Shown here in pieces: positions 33,931 through 42,905 of a DNA stretch of 64,000 bases; position 1 is the first letter of the stretch; the number at the start of each line of letters is the position of its first letter. The translations under genes were made by a program, and so were the position numbers. The notes under the pieces are model-generated. The model saw nothing but the letters and a program-made list of their open reading frames with translations. It had not been told where the DNA came from and did not search any database. Where the stretch lies: contig NZ_FOYX01000001.1 in assembly GCF_900112245.1 (NCBI RefSeq), positions 2,033,856-2,097,855 of the forward strand, read 5' to 3'. This stretch comes from Maribacter stanieri (GTDB lineage: Bacteria > Bacteroidota > Bacteroidia > Flavobacteriales > Flavobacteriaceae).

Positions 33931-35346
33931 TCAAGTATTTTTCTTTTGAGATAACTTGCTAAATATTAAAAATAAAGCGCCACATAACAACCAGGCAGGT
34001 AATGTTACAAAAGAAAGAAATACATCAAATTGAACAGAGATAAAATAGAATAAGCCAAAACTAATGCCCCACGCCATAAAAACTGATTTGTTGAATTTGA
34101 TATTGGCAACTTCCGCATAATTCTGGACTATATCTGCTTGTTTATGAAAGAAATGCTCAAATACGATAACGGCACCGACAGGGGCTAAAATAAATCCGTA
34201 AAGTGCTACAAAGTCTAATAATTTCATTGCAAAGGCAGGAAATAATCCTGCAATTGTGGCAATTGAACCAGCTAAAATGGTTACCCAAAAAGTTGATGCT
34301 TTAGGCAAAACTGCTTGAAATGCGAGTCCGGCCCTATAAATGGTAGGGTTTGCTGTTGTCCAACCTGCTAACACCACTGCAATTATTCCAAAAACACCAA
34401 TAGCATTATATGCCAAAGGACCTGGCGCTACATTGGGTGCCTGACCTTGCGCCAATAAAGCCTGTGCTTCTGGAGATTGCACATAAACGGCATACAATAA
34501 TGCAGCTGCAATCCAAGCCATGTAATGACCCACATACATACCCGCAGCGGTGGTCCAGCCAGAATTTGATTTTTTTGCGAATCGAAAAACAGAAAGGTCT
34601 GACATGCCTATATGCATTGCGGCATTTGCAAACCAAGACCAAAAAAACACATGCCAGAAGGTGTATTTTATCTGTCCAGGGAAAGGTTCACCACCTTCGC
34701 CCCAGATATTCCAAAAATCTTTAAAACTGCCTACACCCAATTGCTGTAATGCTACAATACCACAAGCAACGAAAGCTAAAACAATTATTGGGGACATCCA
34801 ATTTGCAGCTTTAGATACCGTATCATATCCTTTAGATGCTATCAGTGAAATTACTGCGCCAATAATTACTACGATAATTACCCATGTAGCTCCATTTGGC
34901 ATTGTATCGGTTAGTTTTGGCATTTCCATATCGAATGGAATTCCAACTGCAGTTGCTGATACCGTAATCATTGCTCCTGCTAGAAAACAAAATAAAATTC
35001 CGTTTGCCAAATTATATCCAACAACTAATCTTTTACCACAGATTTTTTCTAGCTGGTAGTATAACGTCAATCTTCTTTTTACAGCTATTTCAGAAGTGAA
35101 AAATCGCCAGCTTAAAACAGCCATAAAATTTCCTAATAATAAACCAATAATCAAATCAAAAGCACTCACACCAGTAGTCAAGAATAAGGGACCAATTACA
35201 AATTCGGTACCGGCTGCATGTTCACCAGCATACATTCCAAGAAAACTTTTCCAGCTTTTTAGTTTGGATTGTGGTACTGGTTCTCTTTCAAACTCGCCAC
35301 CTACCATTTCCTCTAGTAATATTTCTTCGTGATGATTTTGACTCAT
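33931..35346 (-). CDS. NCS1-type (purine/cytosine permease-like) transporter
   Basis: 471 residues with about 12 transmembrane helices. The N-terminal GMYAGEHAAGTEFVIGPLFL and the ASKGYDTVSKAANWMSPIIV stretch recall cytosine permease-like NCS1 proteins, which are Na+ or H+ symporters of nucleobases and related compounds. Here it is the last gene of the L-rhamnose operon, 11 nt after the lactate dehydrogenase gene. It may therefore carry rhamnose, lactate or another pathway intermediate; that is inference from position only. No RhaT-type transporter is present in the window. Confidence 0.78.
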   Translation of the reverse strand: MSQNHHEEILLEEMVGGEFEREPVPQSKLKSWKSFLGMYAGEHAAGTEFVIGPLFLTTGVSAFDLIIGLLLGNFMAVLSWRFFTSEIAVKRRLTLYYQLEKICGKRLVVGYNLANGILFCFLAGAMITVSATAVGIPFDMEMPKLTDTMPNGATWVIIVVIIGAVISLIASKGYDTVSKAANWMSPIIVLAFVACGIVALQQLGVGSFKDFWNIWGEGGEPFPGQIKYTFWHVFFWSWFANAAMHIGMSDLSVFRFAKKSNSGWTTAAGMYVGHYMAWIAAALLYAVYVQSPEAQALLAQGQAPNVAPGPLAYNAIGVFGIIAVVLAGWTTANPTIYRAGLAFQAVLPKASTFWVTILAGSIATIAGLFPAFAMKLLDFVALYGFILAPVGAVIVFEHFFHKQADIVQNYAEVANIKFNKSVFMAWGISFGLFYFISVQFDVFLSFVTLPAWLLCGALFLIFSKLSQKKNT

Positions 35347-35357
35347 AATAGTACTTA

Positions 35358-36509
35358 TTAATTTGTTATTAGGTGATTTGGTAAATCTTCGATACGTTCA
35401 CAACATAGTTGATCCATTACTTGTTTAAACTGAGTTTTAAGCATGTCAATGGTATGATCGCCACCTTTATTTCCTAGAGCACCTGTGCCATAGACAAAAG
35501 AACGTCCCATAAATGTGAATTTTGCACCGCTGGCCATGGCACGTGCTATATCTGGACCAGAACGTAAACCGCTATCCATCATTATTTCTATCTGATCACT
35601 ATATTTTAAAGCTATTTCTTGTAAGGAGTTAATAGTTGATTGTGCTGCATCTAACTGTCTGCCACCATGATTTGAAACTATAATTCCATCAAACCCCATA
35701 CGTATAGCATCTTGTGTGTCTTGTTCTGAAGCCACTCCTTTTAAAACTAATTTCCCCTTCCATTTATCTCGTATAGGTTTTATCTTTTCTTCGTTTAATC
35801 TGCCCGAAAATGTTTTATCCATAAAGGCTCCTAATTGTTTTAGGTTAAGGCCTTCAGGAGTATAAGGTTTTAAAGTTTCAAAAGTAGGCTGCCCATATTT
35901 AAGAGTGTTATAGGCCCAAGTTGGTTTGCCTAGTATCTGTAATATATTGGCAATAGTCATTTTTGGAGGAAGTGCTAACCCATTTCTAAAATCTCTTGGG
36001 CGATAGCCAAAAGTGGGTACATCACAAAGCAAGACCAAAACAGGACAACCTGCTGCTTCTGCGCGTTCAATAATATTATCCCGAATAGCATTATCTACTG
36101 GATTGTATAATTGAAACCAGGCATTACCCTCTGTAAGTTCGCTGGCTTTTTCAATATCCATTGTAGTTACAGTACTAAGAATAAATGGAATATTATGCTT
36201 ATAAGCAGCTTTTGCTAAAATGGCAGGTGTATTTGGCCACATTAACCCTTGTAGTCCAACGGGGGCAATACCAAAAGGAGCATCGAATTCCATGCCCATT
36301 ATTTTTGTTTTTATTGAACTTGTCCCGTAATTTCTTAGGTATCTTGGTTGTAATTGTATTTTTCTTATCTCAGATGTATTTCTTGACAGACTTACATCTT
36401 CATTGCAACCTCCATCTAAATATTCAAATGCGAATTTGGGTATTCTTGACTTTGATTTTGTTCTTAAATCATCTACAGAAGGATAGTCTGAATTGAAACT
36501 CATAGCCAT
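35358..36509 (-). CDS. lldD: FMN-dependent alpha-hydroxy acid dehydrogenase (L-lactate dehydrogenase type)
   Basis: 383 residues (ATG 36509 or 36503). This is the FMN-binding TIM barrel of the LldD/glycolate oxidase family. IAPVGLQGLMWP is the early strand region, WFQLYNP holds the usual substrate-side Tyr, LVLKGVASEQD carries the FMN-contacting Lys, and SNHGGRQLD has the catalytic His and Arg. DSGLRSGPDIARA binds the FMN phosphate. In this operon it should oxidise L-lactate, made from lactaldehyde, to pyruvate. Confidence 0.85.
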   Translation of the reverse strand: MAMSFNSDYPSVDDLRTKSKSRIPKFAFEYLDGGCNEDVSLSRNTSEIRKIQLQPRYLRNYGTSSIKTKIMGMEFDAPFGIAPVGLQGLMWPNTPAILAKAAYKHNIPFILSTVTTMDIEKASELTEGNAWFQLYNPVDNAIRDNIIERAEAAGCPVLVLLCDVPTFGYRPRDFRNGLALPPKMTIANILQILGKPTWAYNTLKYGQPTFETLKPYTPEGLNLKQLGAFMDKTFSGRLNEEKIKPIRDKWKGKLVLKGVASEQDTQDAIRMGFDGIIVSNHGGRQLDAAQSTINSLQEIALKYSDQIEIMMDSGLRSGPDIARAMASGAKFTFMGRSFVYGTGALGNKGGDHTIDMLKTQFKQVMDQLCCERIEDLPNHLITN

Positions 36510-36513
36510 AATA

Positions 36514-37890
36514 CTATTTATTTAAAATGAAAGGTGCGTGTTTCTTTATAGCATAATTTTTATCAAGAAATGAAGCTTCTAAAGTTATATCTGAAATAGC
36601 TATTGCTGCACCTAAGGCAGATCCCAAAGAGGAATCTGTGGTGCTAAGTTTCATATTTCCCATATAATGGGATAGCAATTGAATATAAACTTGGTTATCG
36701 CTAAAACCACCATCAACAAAGAGTTGTTTTATTTTAGAATTACCCATAGCAGCCCTAATATTTTTTTCTTGAAGTAAAACCAATTCTAACATTAGCTGGT
36801 GGTAGGCATGTTCAAATTTATCAAAAGGTATAGTGGTCTCCTTAGGCATATCTTCAGAAGAAATGGAGGACCATTTAAACATGTTTACAAAATCTTTATT
36901 GATTTCAAAAAAGGTGTTTTGATTAAATTTTACTTTTTTATGGGCATCATCTGAAACATTAAAATGTTCTGAGAGAACTTTTACTTGAATCTTGTATTCA
37001 TTTCCTAAAAATAATCTAGAAACTTTTACGGGACTACCATCTATTCTCATATTAAAAAGAGAACCATCTTTAATGTCATTGGATGTCAGCATTCCTTCAT
37101 TAAAAGGGTTAATTGAAATACTCCATGTTCCGGTTGAAATTAATAAAAATGATTTTGTGAAACTTCTAATATAAGGTAATAAAGCAGAGGAACTATCATG
37201 GATGCCTAGTCCCATTTTAATAGAATTTCCTTTATAATTAATATATGTTGTTTTTCTAGCAGAATAGATTGGAGGTAATTTTTGATCAATTTTTTCTTTG
37301 TATACCCAATCGTGATAGTCATTTTTCTCAAAATTCCATAACATAGTATGGCAGCCAATACTTGTATATTCACTGACAGGAACTCCTGTAAATAAAAAGC
37401 TTAAATATTGAGGAAGGTGCAAAGAATATTTTATTTTGTTGAAAATTTCAGGCTTGGTTTTTTTTATCCAATATAAGTGCATACCAGTATTCAGCATACC
37501 TAATTTTGGAGAGCCTGTTTTTCTGGAAAATTCTATTTCATTTCCGTAATTCTCATAAAATGAATCAATTATTTCATCTTTTAGAGGCTTCATATAATTG
37601 TAAAGAGGTGTAAGCGCTTTCCCATCGTCATCAATATGGATCAAGCTTGCTCCGTAACAAGAAAAATTTAATGCATCTATCTGGTATTCAGAAGAATTAA
37701 GTATTTTGTCAAATACTTCTTTTACCCATTGTTCTAATGCTTGTAGATTTTCAGTAGGGTAACCATCCTCATCCTTAATTTCGTCAAAACGAATGTATTC
37801 ACGATGCACTTCTTGAAATTTTTCATCAAAAAGAAAGAACTTTTTATTAGTTCTACCTATATCAAATACAGCCGTTACTTTAATTTTCAT
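36514..37890 (-). CDS. rhaB: FGGY-family carbohydrate kinase, L-rhamnulokinase
   Basis: 458 residues from ATG 37890 (MKIKVTAVFDIGRTNKKFF). This start lies 10 nt past the isomerase stop; an earlier start would overlap it. Phosphate-1 loop DIGRTNKKFF and adenosine-side motif VDGGFSDNQVYIQLLSHYMG near residue 400 are visible, as is the active-site Asp in LGIHDSSSALLPY. The FGGY kinases phosphorylate sugars. The neighbours (rhamnose isomerase and rhamnulose-phosphate aldolase) make L-rhamnulose the expected substrate. Confidence 0.85.
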   Translation of the reverse strand: MKIKVTAVFDIGRTNKKFFLFDEKFQEVHREYIRFDEIKDEDGYPTENLQALEQWVKEVFDKILNSSEYQIDALNFSCYGASLIHIDDDGKALTPLYNYMKPLKDEIIDSFYENYGNEIEFSRKTGSPKLGMLNTGMHLYWIKKTKPEIFNKIKYSLHLPQYLSFLFTGVPVSEYTSIGCHTMLWNFEKNDYHDWVYKEKIDQKLPPIYSARKTTYINYKGNSIKMGLGIHDSSSALLPYIRSFTKSFLLISTGTWSISINPFNEGMLTSNDIKDGSLFNMRIDGSPVKVSRLFLGNEYKIQVKVLSEHFNVSDDAHKKVKFNQNTFFEINKDFVNMFKWSSISSEDMPKETTIPFDKFEHAYHQLMLELVLLQEKNIRAAMGNSKIKQLFVDGGFSDNQVYIQLLSHYMGNMKLSTTDSSLGSALGAAIAISDITLEASFLDKNYAIKKHAPFILNK

Positions 37891-37900
37891 AATATTTTGG

Positions 37901-39181
37901 TTATAATCCGGACGCAATAGAATTTACACCTCTTTGTTTTATTAAACTCTCGCGAACTTTTAATGAACGATATGAATTTAAAGGATCTATAGCGCCACCA
38001 CTTAATACTCTCGCTTGTGCCAATAATGGACGGACATCCGTCCTGTAAGCATCCTGTAATATTTCTTGACAAAGCGTAACATCATTTCTTTCTTGGGCCG
38101 CTTTTAATTCCTCTTGATCAATTAATAGCGCCTTCGCATAAGCTTCTTGTATAGCCTCTAAGGACTGCAATAAGTCTTCTAAGGGGTCTTTTATATTATG
38201 ACTAGCATCAATCATCCATGCTAAATCAGGATTCTGCGAATTATTTGCCATTCCATATACCAATTCATTAAAAATTAAAAATAGGGCATATGGTTTTACG
38301 CTACCCACAGTACTGTCGTCATCACCATATTTACTATCATTAAAATGGAAGCCTCCTAATTTACCTTTTAACATTAGAGTAGAAACAATTTGTTCAATGT
38401 TGGTATTAGGTAAATGATGTCCTAAATCGACCAATGTATATGCTTTTTCTCCACAAGCGTTAGCTAACATAAATGAGGTGCCCCAATCTTGAATTACAGT
38501 GCTATAGAAATTAGGTTCGTAAGGTTTGTATTCGATGAACATTTTCCAGTCTTCAGGTAATTCTGAATAAATACTTTTAAGGCTGTCTTCTGTATGAATC
38601 AAAGAAGATTGAAAATTACGTTGCCCTGCAAAATTTGCGCCATCTGCTAACCATACTGTTAAACTTTTTGAACCAAGTTTATTACCAATCTTAATTACAT
38701 CAATATTATGTTGAATAGCTTGATCTCGGACCGAAGAATTTAAATTGGATAATGAACCAAAACGGTAACTTTCTTTAGCGTTTTTTTGGTCTTGAAAAGT
38801 ATTTGAATTTACTGCGTCAAAAACTAGTCCATTTGCCTTTGCTAATTCTTTAATAGCATTATAATCTTGAGGAATATCCCATGGAATATGCAATGATACA
38901 GCTCCTGCAGTTTTTGTCAAGGCATGTAATATACCTACATCTTCAATTTTTTGCTCTAACGAAGCCGGTTCTCCAAAGAATCCGAATCTTCCAAAACGTG
39001 TGCCGCCAGCACCTAATGCCCAACTAGGAATAGCAACTTGAAAATCAGCTATTTTTTTAAGAATGTTATTGACATTCTTTCCTTTATTTTCCAACTGTTT
39101 CGATAAAAAATCAAAATTATCTGAATGATTCGTTTTGAATTTCTTATTTTCTGTTAAAACTTGGTCTATATTTAATTGCAT
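37901..39181 (-). CDS. rhaI: L-rhamnose isomerase (Pseudomonas/Bacteroidota RhaI type)
   Basis: 426 residues from ATG 39181 (MQLNIDQVLTEN). TIM barrel with metal-binding positions recognisable: Glu in FIEYKPYEPNF, Asp in LVDLGHHLPNT, His/Asp in GGFHFNDSKYGDDD, and Asp in MIDASHNIKDP. These are characteristic of the Mn-dependent L-rhamnose isomerases. It converts L-rhamnose to L-rhamnulose. The aldolase gene upstream ends 60 nt before this start; the kinase follows downstream. Confidence 0.88.
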   Translation of the reverse strand: MQLNIDQVLTENKKFKTNHSDNFDFLSKQLENKGKNVNNILKKIADFQVAIPSWALGAGGTRFGRFGFFGEPASLEQKIEDVGILHALTKTAGAVSLHIPWDIPQDYNAIKELAKANGLVFDAVNSNTFQDQKNAKESYRFGSLSNLNSSVRDQAIQHNIDVIKIGNKLGSKSLTVWLADGANFAGQRNFQSSLIHTEDSLKSIYSELPEDWKMFIEYKPYEPNFYSTVIQDWGTSFMLANACGEKAYTLVDLGHHLPNTNIEQIVSTLMLKGKLGGFHFNDSKYGDDDSTVGSVKPYALFLIFNELVYGMANNSQNPDLAWMIDASHNIKDPLEDLLQSLEAIQEAYAKALLIDQEELKAAQERNDVTLCQEILQDAYRTDVRPLLAQARVLSGGAIDPLNSYRSLKVRESLIKQRGVNSIASGL

Positions 39182-39241
39182 AGATTGTTTTTTAAAATAT
39201 ACCTGTTGATTTTTATGGCCAAGAGGTTTTTTATGATTCAA

Positions 39242-41347
39242 TTATCTAACAAATGCATTGGCCATTCCACCATCTACATTTATGATATTTCCTGTGGATT
39301 TATCTAAAACACCCACAAAAGCAAAAACACCGTTTGCAATATCCTTAGGATAAATAATTTCATTTAATAGATTTCTTTTTGCGTAATGTGCTGGAAGCTC
39401 TTCTACTGAAATCCCGTATGCTTTTGCTCGACCTTCAGCCCAATCACCTTCCCAAATCTTACTACCGACGATAACACCGTCTGGATTTACAGTGTTTACA
39501 CGGATATGATCACCTCCTAATTCTGCAGCCAATAAACGGGTCATGTGCTGTTGTGCTGCTTTTGCAGTTCCATATGCAACATTGTTAGGTCCGGAAACTA
39601 ACCCGTTCTTACTTGCGATATGAATAATATCTCCACCTAAATTTTGTTGGCGCATTATTGCAACGGCTTGTTTTGCTAAATCAAATTGTCCTTTTACCAA
39701 TACGTTTTGTAAAATGTCCCAATCTTTATCGGTAGTATCTTCTAATGGTTTTGAAATTGCCAAGCCTGCACTGTGTACAATGATATCAACGCCACCAAAA
39801 TCTAGGCAAGCTTTTTTGTAAGCAGCCGTTATAGATTCACTTTTTGTCACGTCACAGATAGCATAACTCGCAGTATCACTAGGGTAGGTAGCTATAGCCT
39901 CCTTTAATCGATCTTCTGCAATGTCAGTAAGGACAATATTAGCACCTTCTGCAGCTAATTTATCAGCAATAGCTTTACCAATACCACCACCAGCACCTGT
40001 TACTAAGGCTATTTTTCTAGATAATGGCTTTTCTTTAGGCATTCGGGATAGTTTTGCTTCTTCCAATAACCAATACTCAATATCAAAAGCTTCTTGCCTA
40101 GGTAAGGAGGTATATGCTGTCATTGCCTCTGCACCACGCATAACATTAATAGCATTAACGTAGAATTCATTAGCAACACGGGTAGTCTGTTTATTTTTAG
40201 CAAAACTGAACATTCCAACACCGGGATAAATTATAATGACTGGATTTGTATCACGTATTGCTGGACTATTGTCTTTTTTACAAGTTTCATAATAATCCTT
40301 ATACTCTTGACGATATTTTTCGAACGAAGGCTTTAGTTTTTTTAAAATTTCTTCTGTATCGTTTATATCAGCCTCTGTACCCAAATCCAAAACCAATGGC
40401 TGAATTTTTGTACGTAAAAAGTGATCAGGACATGAAGTACCCATAGGGGCTAAACGTTCTAAATCATTACTATTTATATATTCTAAAACTACATCATTAT
40501 CATTAAAATGACCAATCATTCTAGCTTCGGAAGAACATAACCCTCTTAACATTGGCATTAGCAAAGCGGCTTTTTCTAACCGTTCTGCTTTTGGAAGTGA
40601 TTTTACTTTCTGACCACCAAAAACACTGCCTTTTTCCTTTATTTTCTTCTCTATATACTCTGATGCCATTTCAATGACCTCAAGACTATTTACATATGAC
40701 TCGTAAGAAGTGTCACCCCAAGTAAACAGACCGTGACTACCTAAAACTATTCCTCTTATACCGGGATTGTCATTCAAACATTTTTCTAGCTGTAACCCTA
40801 AATCAAAACCTGGTCTTTGCCATGGTACCCAGCCCATAGTATCTCCCCAAATCTCTTTGGTTACTTTTTCGCTATCCTTAGCGGCTGCAACAGCAATTAA
40901 GGCATCAGGATGTAAATGGTCAATGTGCTTAAACGGAAGCAAACCATGCAAAGGTGTATCTATTGAAGGAGCTTTACTATCAAGATCGTATATACAATGA
41001 TTAAAAAGACCAACCATACGATCTTCATCTTCCAAACCACCATAAACTTTTTTTAAATCACGCAAACGTTCAGTATACAAACCTGCAATTCCAGCTTTAG
41101 TTAAGGTACCAATATCGCCGCCAGATCCTTTTATCCACATTATTTCAACATCTTCATTTGTTAATGGGTCTTTTTCTACAGTTTTGCAACTTGTATTACC
41201 ACCACCATAGTTAGTTATTCTCAGATCAGCACCTAGAATATTTGACCGATATAGAAAAAGGGCTACTTGATCATCACCTAACGCCGCGGCTCTTTTTTTA
41301 TCCCAGAGGTAATCCACGTGCTTGAATTTTTGCGTTGTATTTTTCAT
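39242..41347 (-). CDS. rhaEW: Bifunctional rhamnulose-1-phosphate aldolase / short-chain (lactaldehyde) dehydrogenase
   Basis: About 701 residues from ATG 41347 (MKNTTQKFKHVDYLWDKKRA); ATG 41359 is equally possible. The ORF extension to 41389 is excluded because the predicted -7 box (41371-41378) lies inside it. The N-terminal class II aldolase domain (about 1-420) has ITNYGGGNTSCK, the metal-ligand HIDHLHPDA and GLFTWGDT. The C-terminal SDR domain (about 440-700) has VTGAGGGIGKA, IHIASKNG and YGTAKAAQQ. It cleaves L-rhamnulose-1-phosphate to DHAP and L-lactaldehyde and oxidises the aldehyde to L-lactate, as shown for homologues. Confidence 0.9.
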   Translation of the reverse strand: MKNTTQKFKHVDYLWDKKRAAALGDDQVALFLYRSNILGADLRITNYGGGNTSCKTVEKDPLTNEDVEIMWIKGSGGDIGTLTKAGIAGLYTERLRDLKKVYGGLEDEDRMVGLFNHCIYDLDSKAPSIDTPLHGLLPFKHIDHLHPDALIAVAAAKDSEKVTKEIWGDTMGWVPWQRPGFDLGLQLEKCLNDNPGIRGIVLGSHGLFTWGDTSYESYVNSLEVIEMASEYIEKKIKEKGSVFGGQKVKSLPKAERLEKAALLMPMLRGLCSSEARMIGHFNDNDVVLEYINSNDLERLAPMGTSCPDHFLRTKIQPLVLDLGTEADINDTEEILKKLKPSFEKYRQEYKDYYETCKKDNSPAIRDTNPVIIIYPGVGMFSFAKNKQTTRVANEFYVNAINVMRGAEAMTAYTSLPRQEAFDIEYWLLEEAKLSRMPKEKPLSRKIALVTGAGGGIGKAIADKLAAEGANIVLTDIAEDRLKEAIATYPSDTASYAICDVTKSESITAAYKKACLDFGGVDIIVHSAGLAISKPLEDTTDKDWDILQNVLVKGQFDLAKQAVAIMRQQNLGGDIIHIASKNGLVSGPNNVAYGTAKAAQQHMTRLLAAELGGDHIRVNTVNPDGVIVGSKIWEGDWAEGRAKAYGISVEELPAHYAKRNLLNEIIYPKDIANGVFAFVGVLDKSTGNIINVDGGMANAFVR

Positions 41348-41370
41348 TTGTATTGTCATTTTATATTTGC

Positions 41371-41422
41371 CGAAATTATACGATAACATAAAGTTTCCTA
41401 TCCTGTACTGTACCGTACCTGT
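41371..41422 (-). promoter_or_regulatory. CAGGAT-repeat operator and promoter of the rhamnose operon
   Basis: On the minus strand, 41422-41397 reads ACAGGTACGGTACAGTACAG then GATAGG, containing the AGTACAGGATAG core. An 18-nt gap follows, then TAATTTCG (41378-41371) as the -7 element. The position matches the other CAGGAT-type promoters at 42804, 45463 and 59916. Confidence 0.6.
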
Positions 41423-41506
41423 AAAGATTTTAAATGTTTATTATTGAAAAGGTGTGCAAATTCTTTATTATACTTGCGTAAATAAAAACCTAAAAGAAGT
41501 GAGTGT

Positions 41507-42553
41507 ATGAATATATTAAATCTTATTAAAATTGACGAAAAGTCAAGAATACCTAAATACAGGCAGATAGTAGATTCAATAGTTTATAATATTTCTGAGG
41601 GTAATTTAAAGATGGATGATAAAATTCCTTCGATTAATGTTTTTAGTGAAGAATATCTTCTCTCTAGGGATACAGTAGAAAAGGCATACAATATCCTCAA
41701 AGAACGAAAAATTATTTTATCGATTAGGGGAAAGGGGTTTTACATTGCTCGTACAAAATTGATTTCTAAGGTCAATATTCTTTTTTTAATTAATAAATTG
41801 AGTTCGTACAAAATGCGTATTTATAATCATTTTATTGATGGTATCGGTGGTACCGCTCATACGGATTTGCATATTTATCACTGTGAGGAGGAACTCTTTC
41901 TTAATTTATTGGAAAAGAATAGAGGTGGGTATAATTATTATGTGATAATGCCACATTTTAAAACAGAAAAGCTTAGCCATATAAGTTTTACCTCCAAGGT
42001 ACTTAACGCAATTAACAAAATACCTAAAGATAAATTAATTTTATTGGACAATCCTATTTCGGATATTAAAGGGGCATTTGTTGAGATTTATCAAGATTTT
42101 GAGGATGACATTTATAATGCTTTAAAGCAAGGTTTAGAAAAAATTAAAAAGTATGAAAAGTTGATTATGGTTTATCCAGAAAGTTCTGTATACCCTTATC
42201 CAAAAAGAATCTTGCACGGGTTTAGAAAGTTTTGTGTTGAATTTTCATTAGAGTTTGAGATTGTAGATGAAATCTATGATGATATGATTCTCAAAAAAGG
42301 TGATTTGTTTATAACTATTAGTGAGTCTGATTTAGTGAATCTTATGAATCAAATTAGGGATAAGGAGTTTGCTTTAGGTGAGGAGATTGGTGTAATATCT
42401 TATAACGATACACCTTTAAAGGAATTATTGGGAATCACTTGTATATCAACAGACTTTAAAGCAATGGGGGAAACAACGGCTCAAATGATTTTGAATAAAG
42501 AAAAAGGAATAGTTAAAAACCCTTTTAGTTTCATTGATAGAAATTCCTTATAG
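41507..42553 (+). CDS. GntR-family regulator with LacI-type sugar-sensing domain
   Basis: 348 residues. The N-terminal winged helix-turn-helix (about 12-75) has KYRQIVDSIVYNISEG, DDKIPSINVFSEEYLLSRDT and IRGKGFYIA. The remaining 270 residues have the alternating alpha/beta pattern of a periplasmic-binding-protein-like effector domain (GVISYNDTPLKELLGITCIS and FKAMGETTAQMILN, as in LacI). It is divergent from the rhamnose operon, so it is the probable controller of that operon and the CAGGAT-type promoters. A TATACTTG box at 41472-41479 may be its own promoter. Confidence 0.82.
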   Translation: MNILNLIKIDEKSRIPKYRQIVDSIVYNISEGNLKMDDKIPSINVFSEEYLLSRDTVEKAYNILKERKIILSIRGKGFYIARTKLISKVNILFLINKLSSYKMRIYNHFIDGIGGTAHTDLHIYHCEEELFLNLLEKNRGGYNYYVIMPHFKTEKLSHISFTSKVLNAINKIPKDKLILLDNPISDIKGAFVEIYQDFEDDIYNALKQGLEKIKKYEKLIMVYPESSVYPYPKRILHGFRKFCVEFSLEFEIVDEIYDDMILKKGDLFITISESDLVNLMNQIRDKEFALGEEIGVISYNDTPLKELLGITCISTDFKAMGETTAQMILNKEKGIVKNPFSFIDRNSL

Positions 42554-42746
42554 ATTTGTGATAAGTCTATGTAATTACATTTTTTTTAAAATTCTTATTT
42601 AAAAGTTACTTCTAACTTTAGAATACAAGCTTAATTTTTATTTGTTAAGCTCCTCAAAGAACTTTATTATTATAAATAAATTTTTCTATTTTTATTTGAA
42701 GGGCTTAGTAATTGATTACAAGATTTCCTTATCTAAGTTTGATTAA

Positions 42747-42833
42747 TTACTTCATTGGCCAATCTTCATATTCTACTTTTATAGGTGCTGAATTATTTTG
42801 TAAGCAGTACACAGCAGGATGGGTATTTTTTAA
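42747..42833 (-). pseudogene. Possible C-terminal gene remnant
   Basis: On the minus strand 28 codons read LKNTHPAVYCLQNNSAPIKV and then EYEDWPMK-stop, a plausible protein C-terminus with no start and a stop just upstream of it. It is overlapped by the CAGGAT operator of the sulfatase. The region from 42554 to 42905 is otherwise without genes. Confidence 0.25.
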
Positions 42834-42848
42834 CGTTTATTAGATTTG
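42804..42848 (+). promoter_or_regulatory. CAGGAT-repeat operator and promoter of the sulfatase gene
   Basis: GCAGTACACAGCAGGATGGG (42804-42823), a 17-nt gap, then a perfect -7 box TAGATTTG (42841-42848). An in-frame TTG at 42846 falls inside the box, which supports ATG 42906 as the real start. Confidence 0.55.
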
Positions 42849-42905
42849 CTTTATTGTTTAATAAAGCATTTAGATTCATCTATTTATATAAAACACTACA
42901 TTTTA

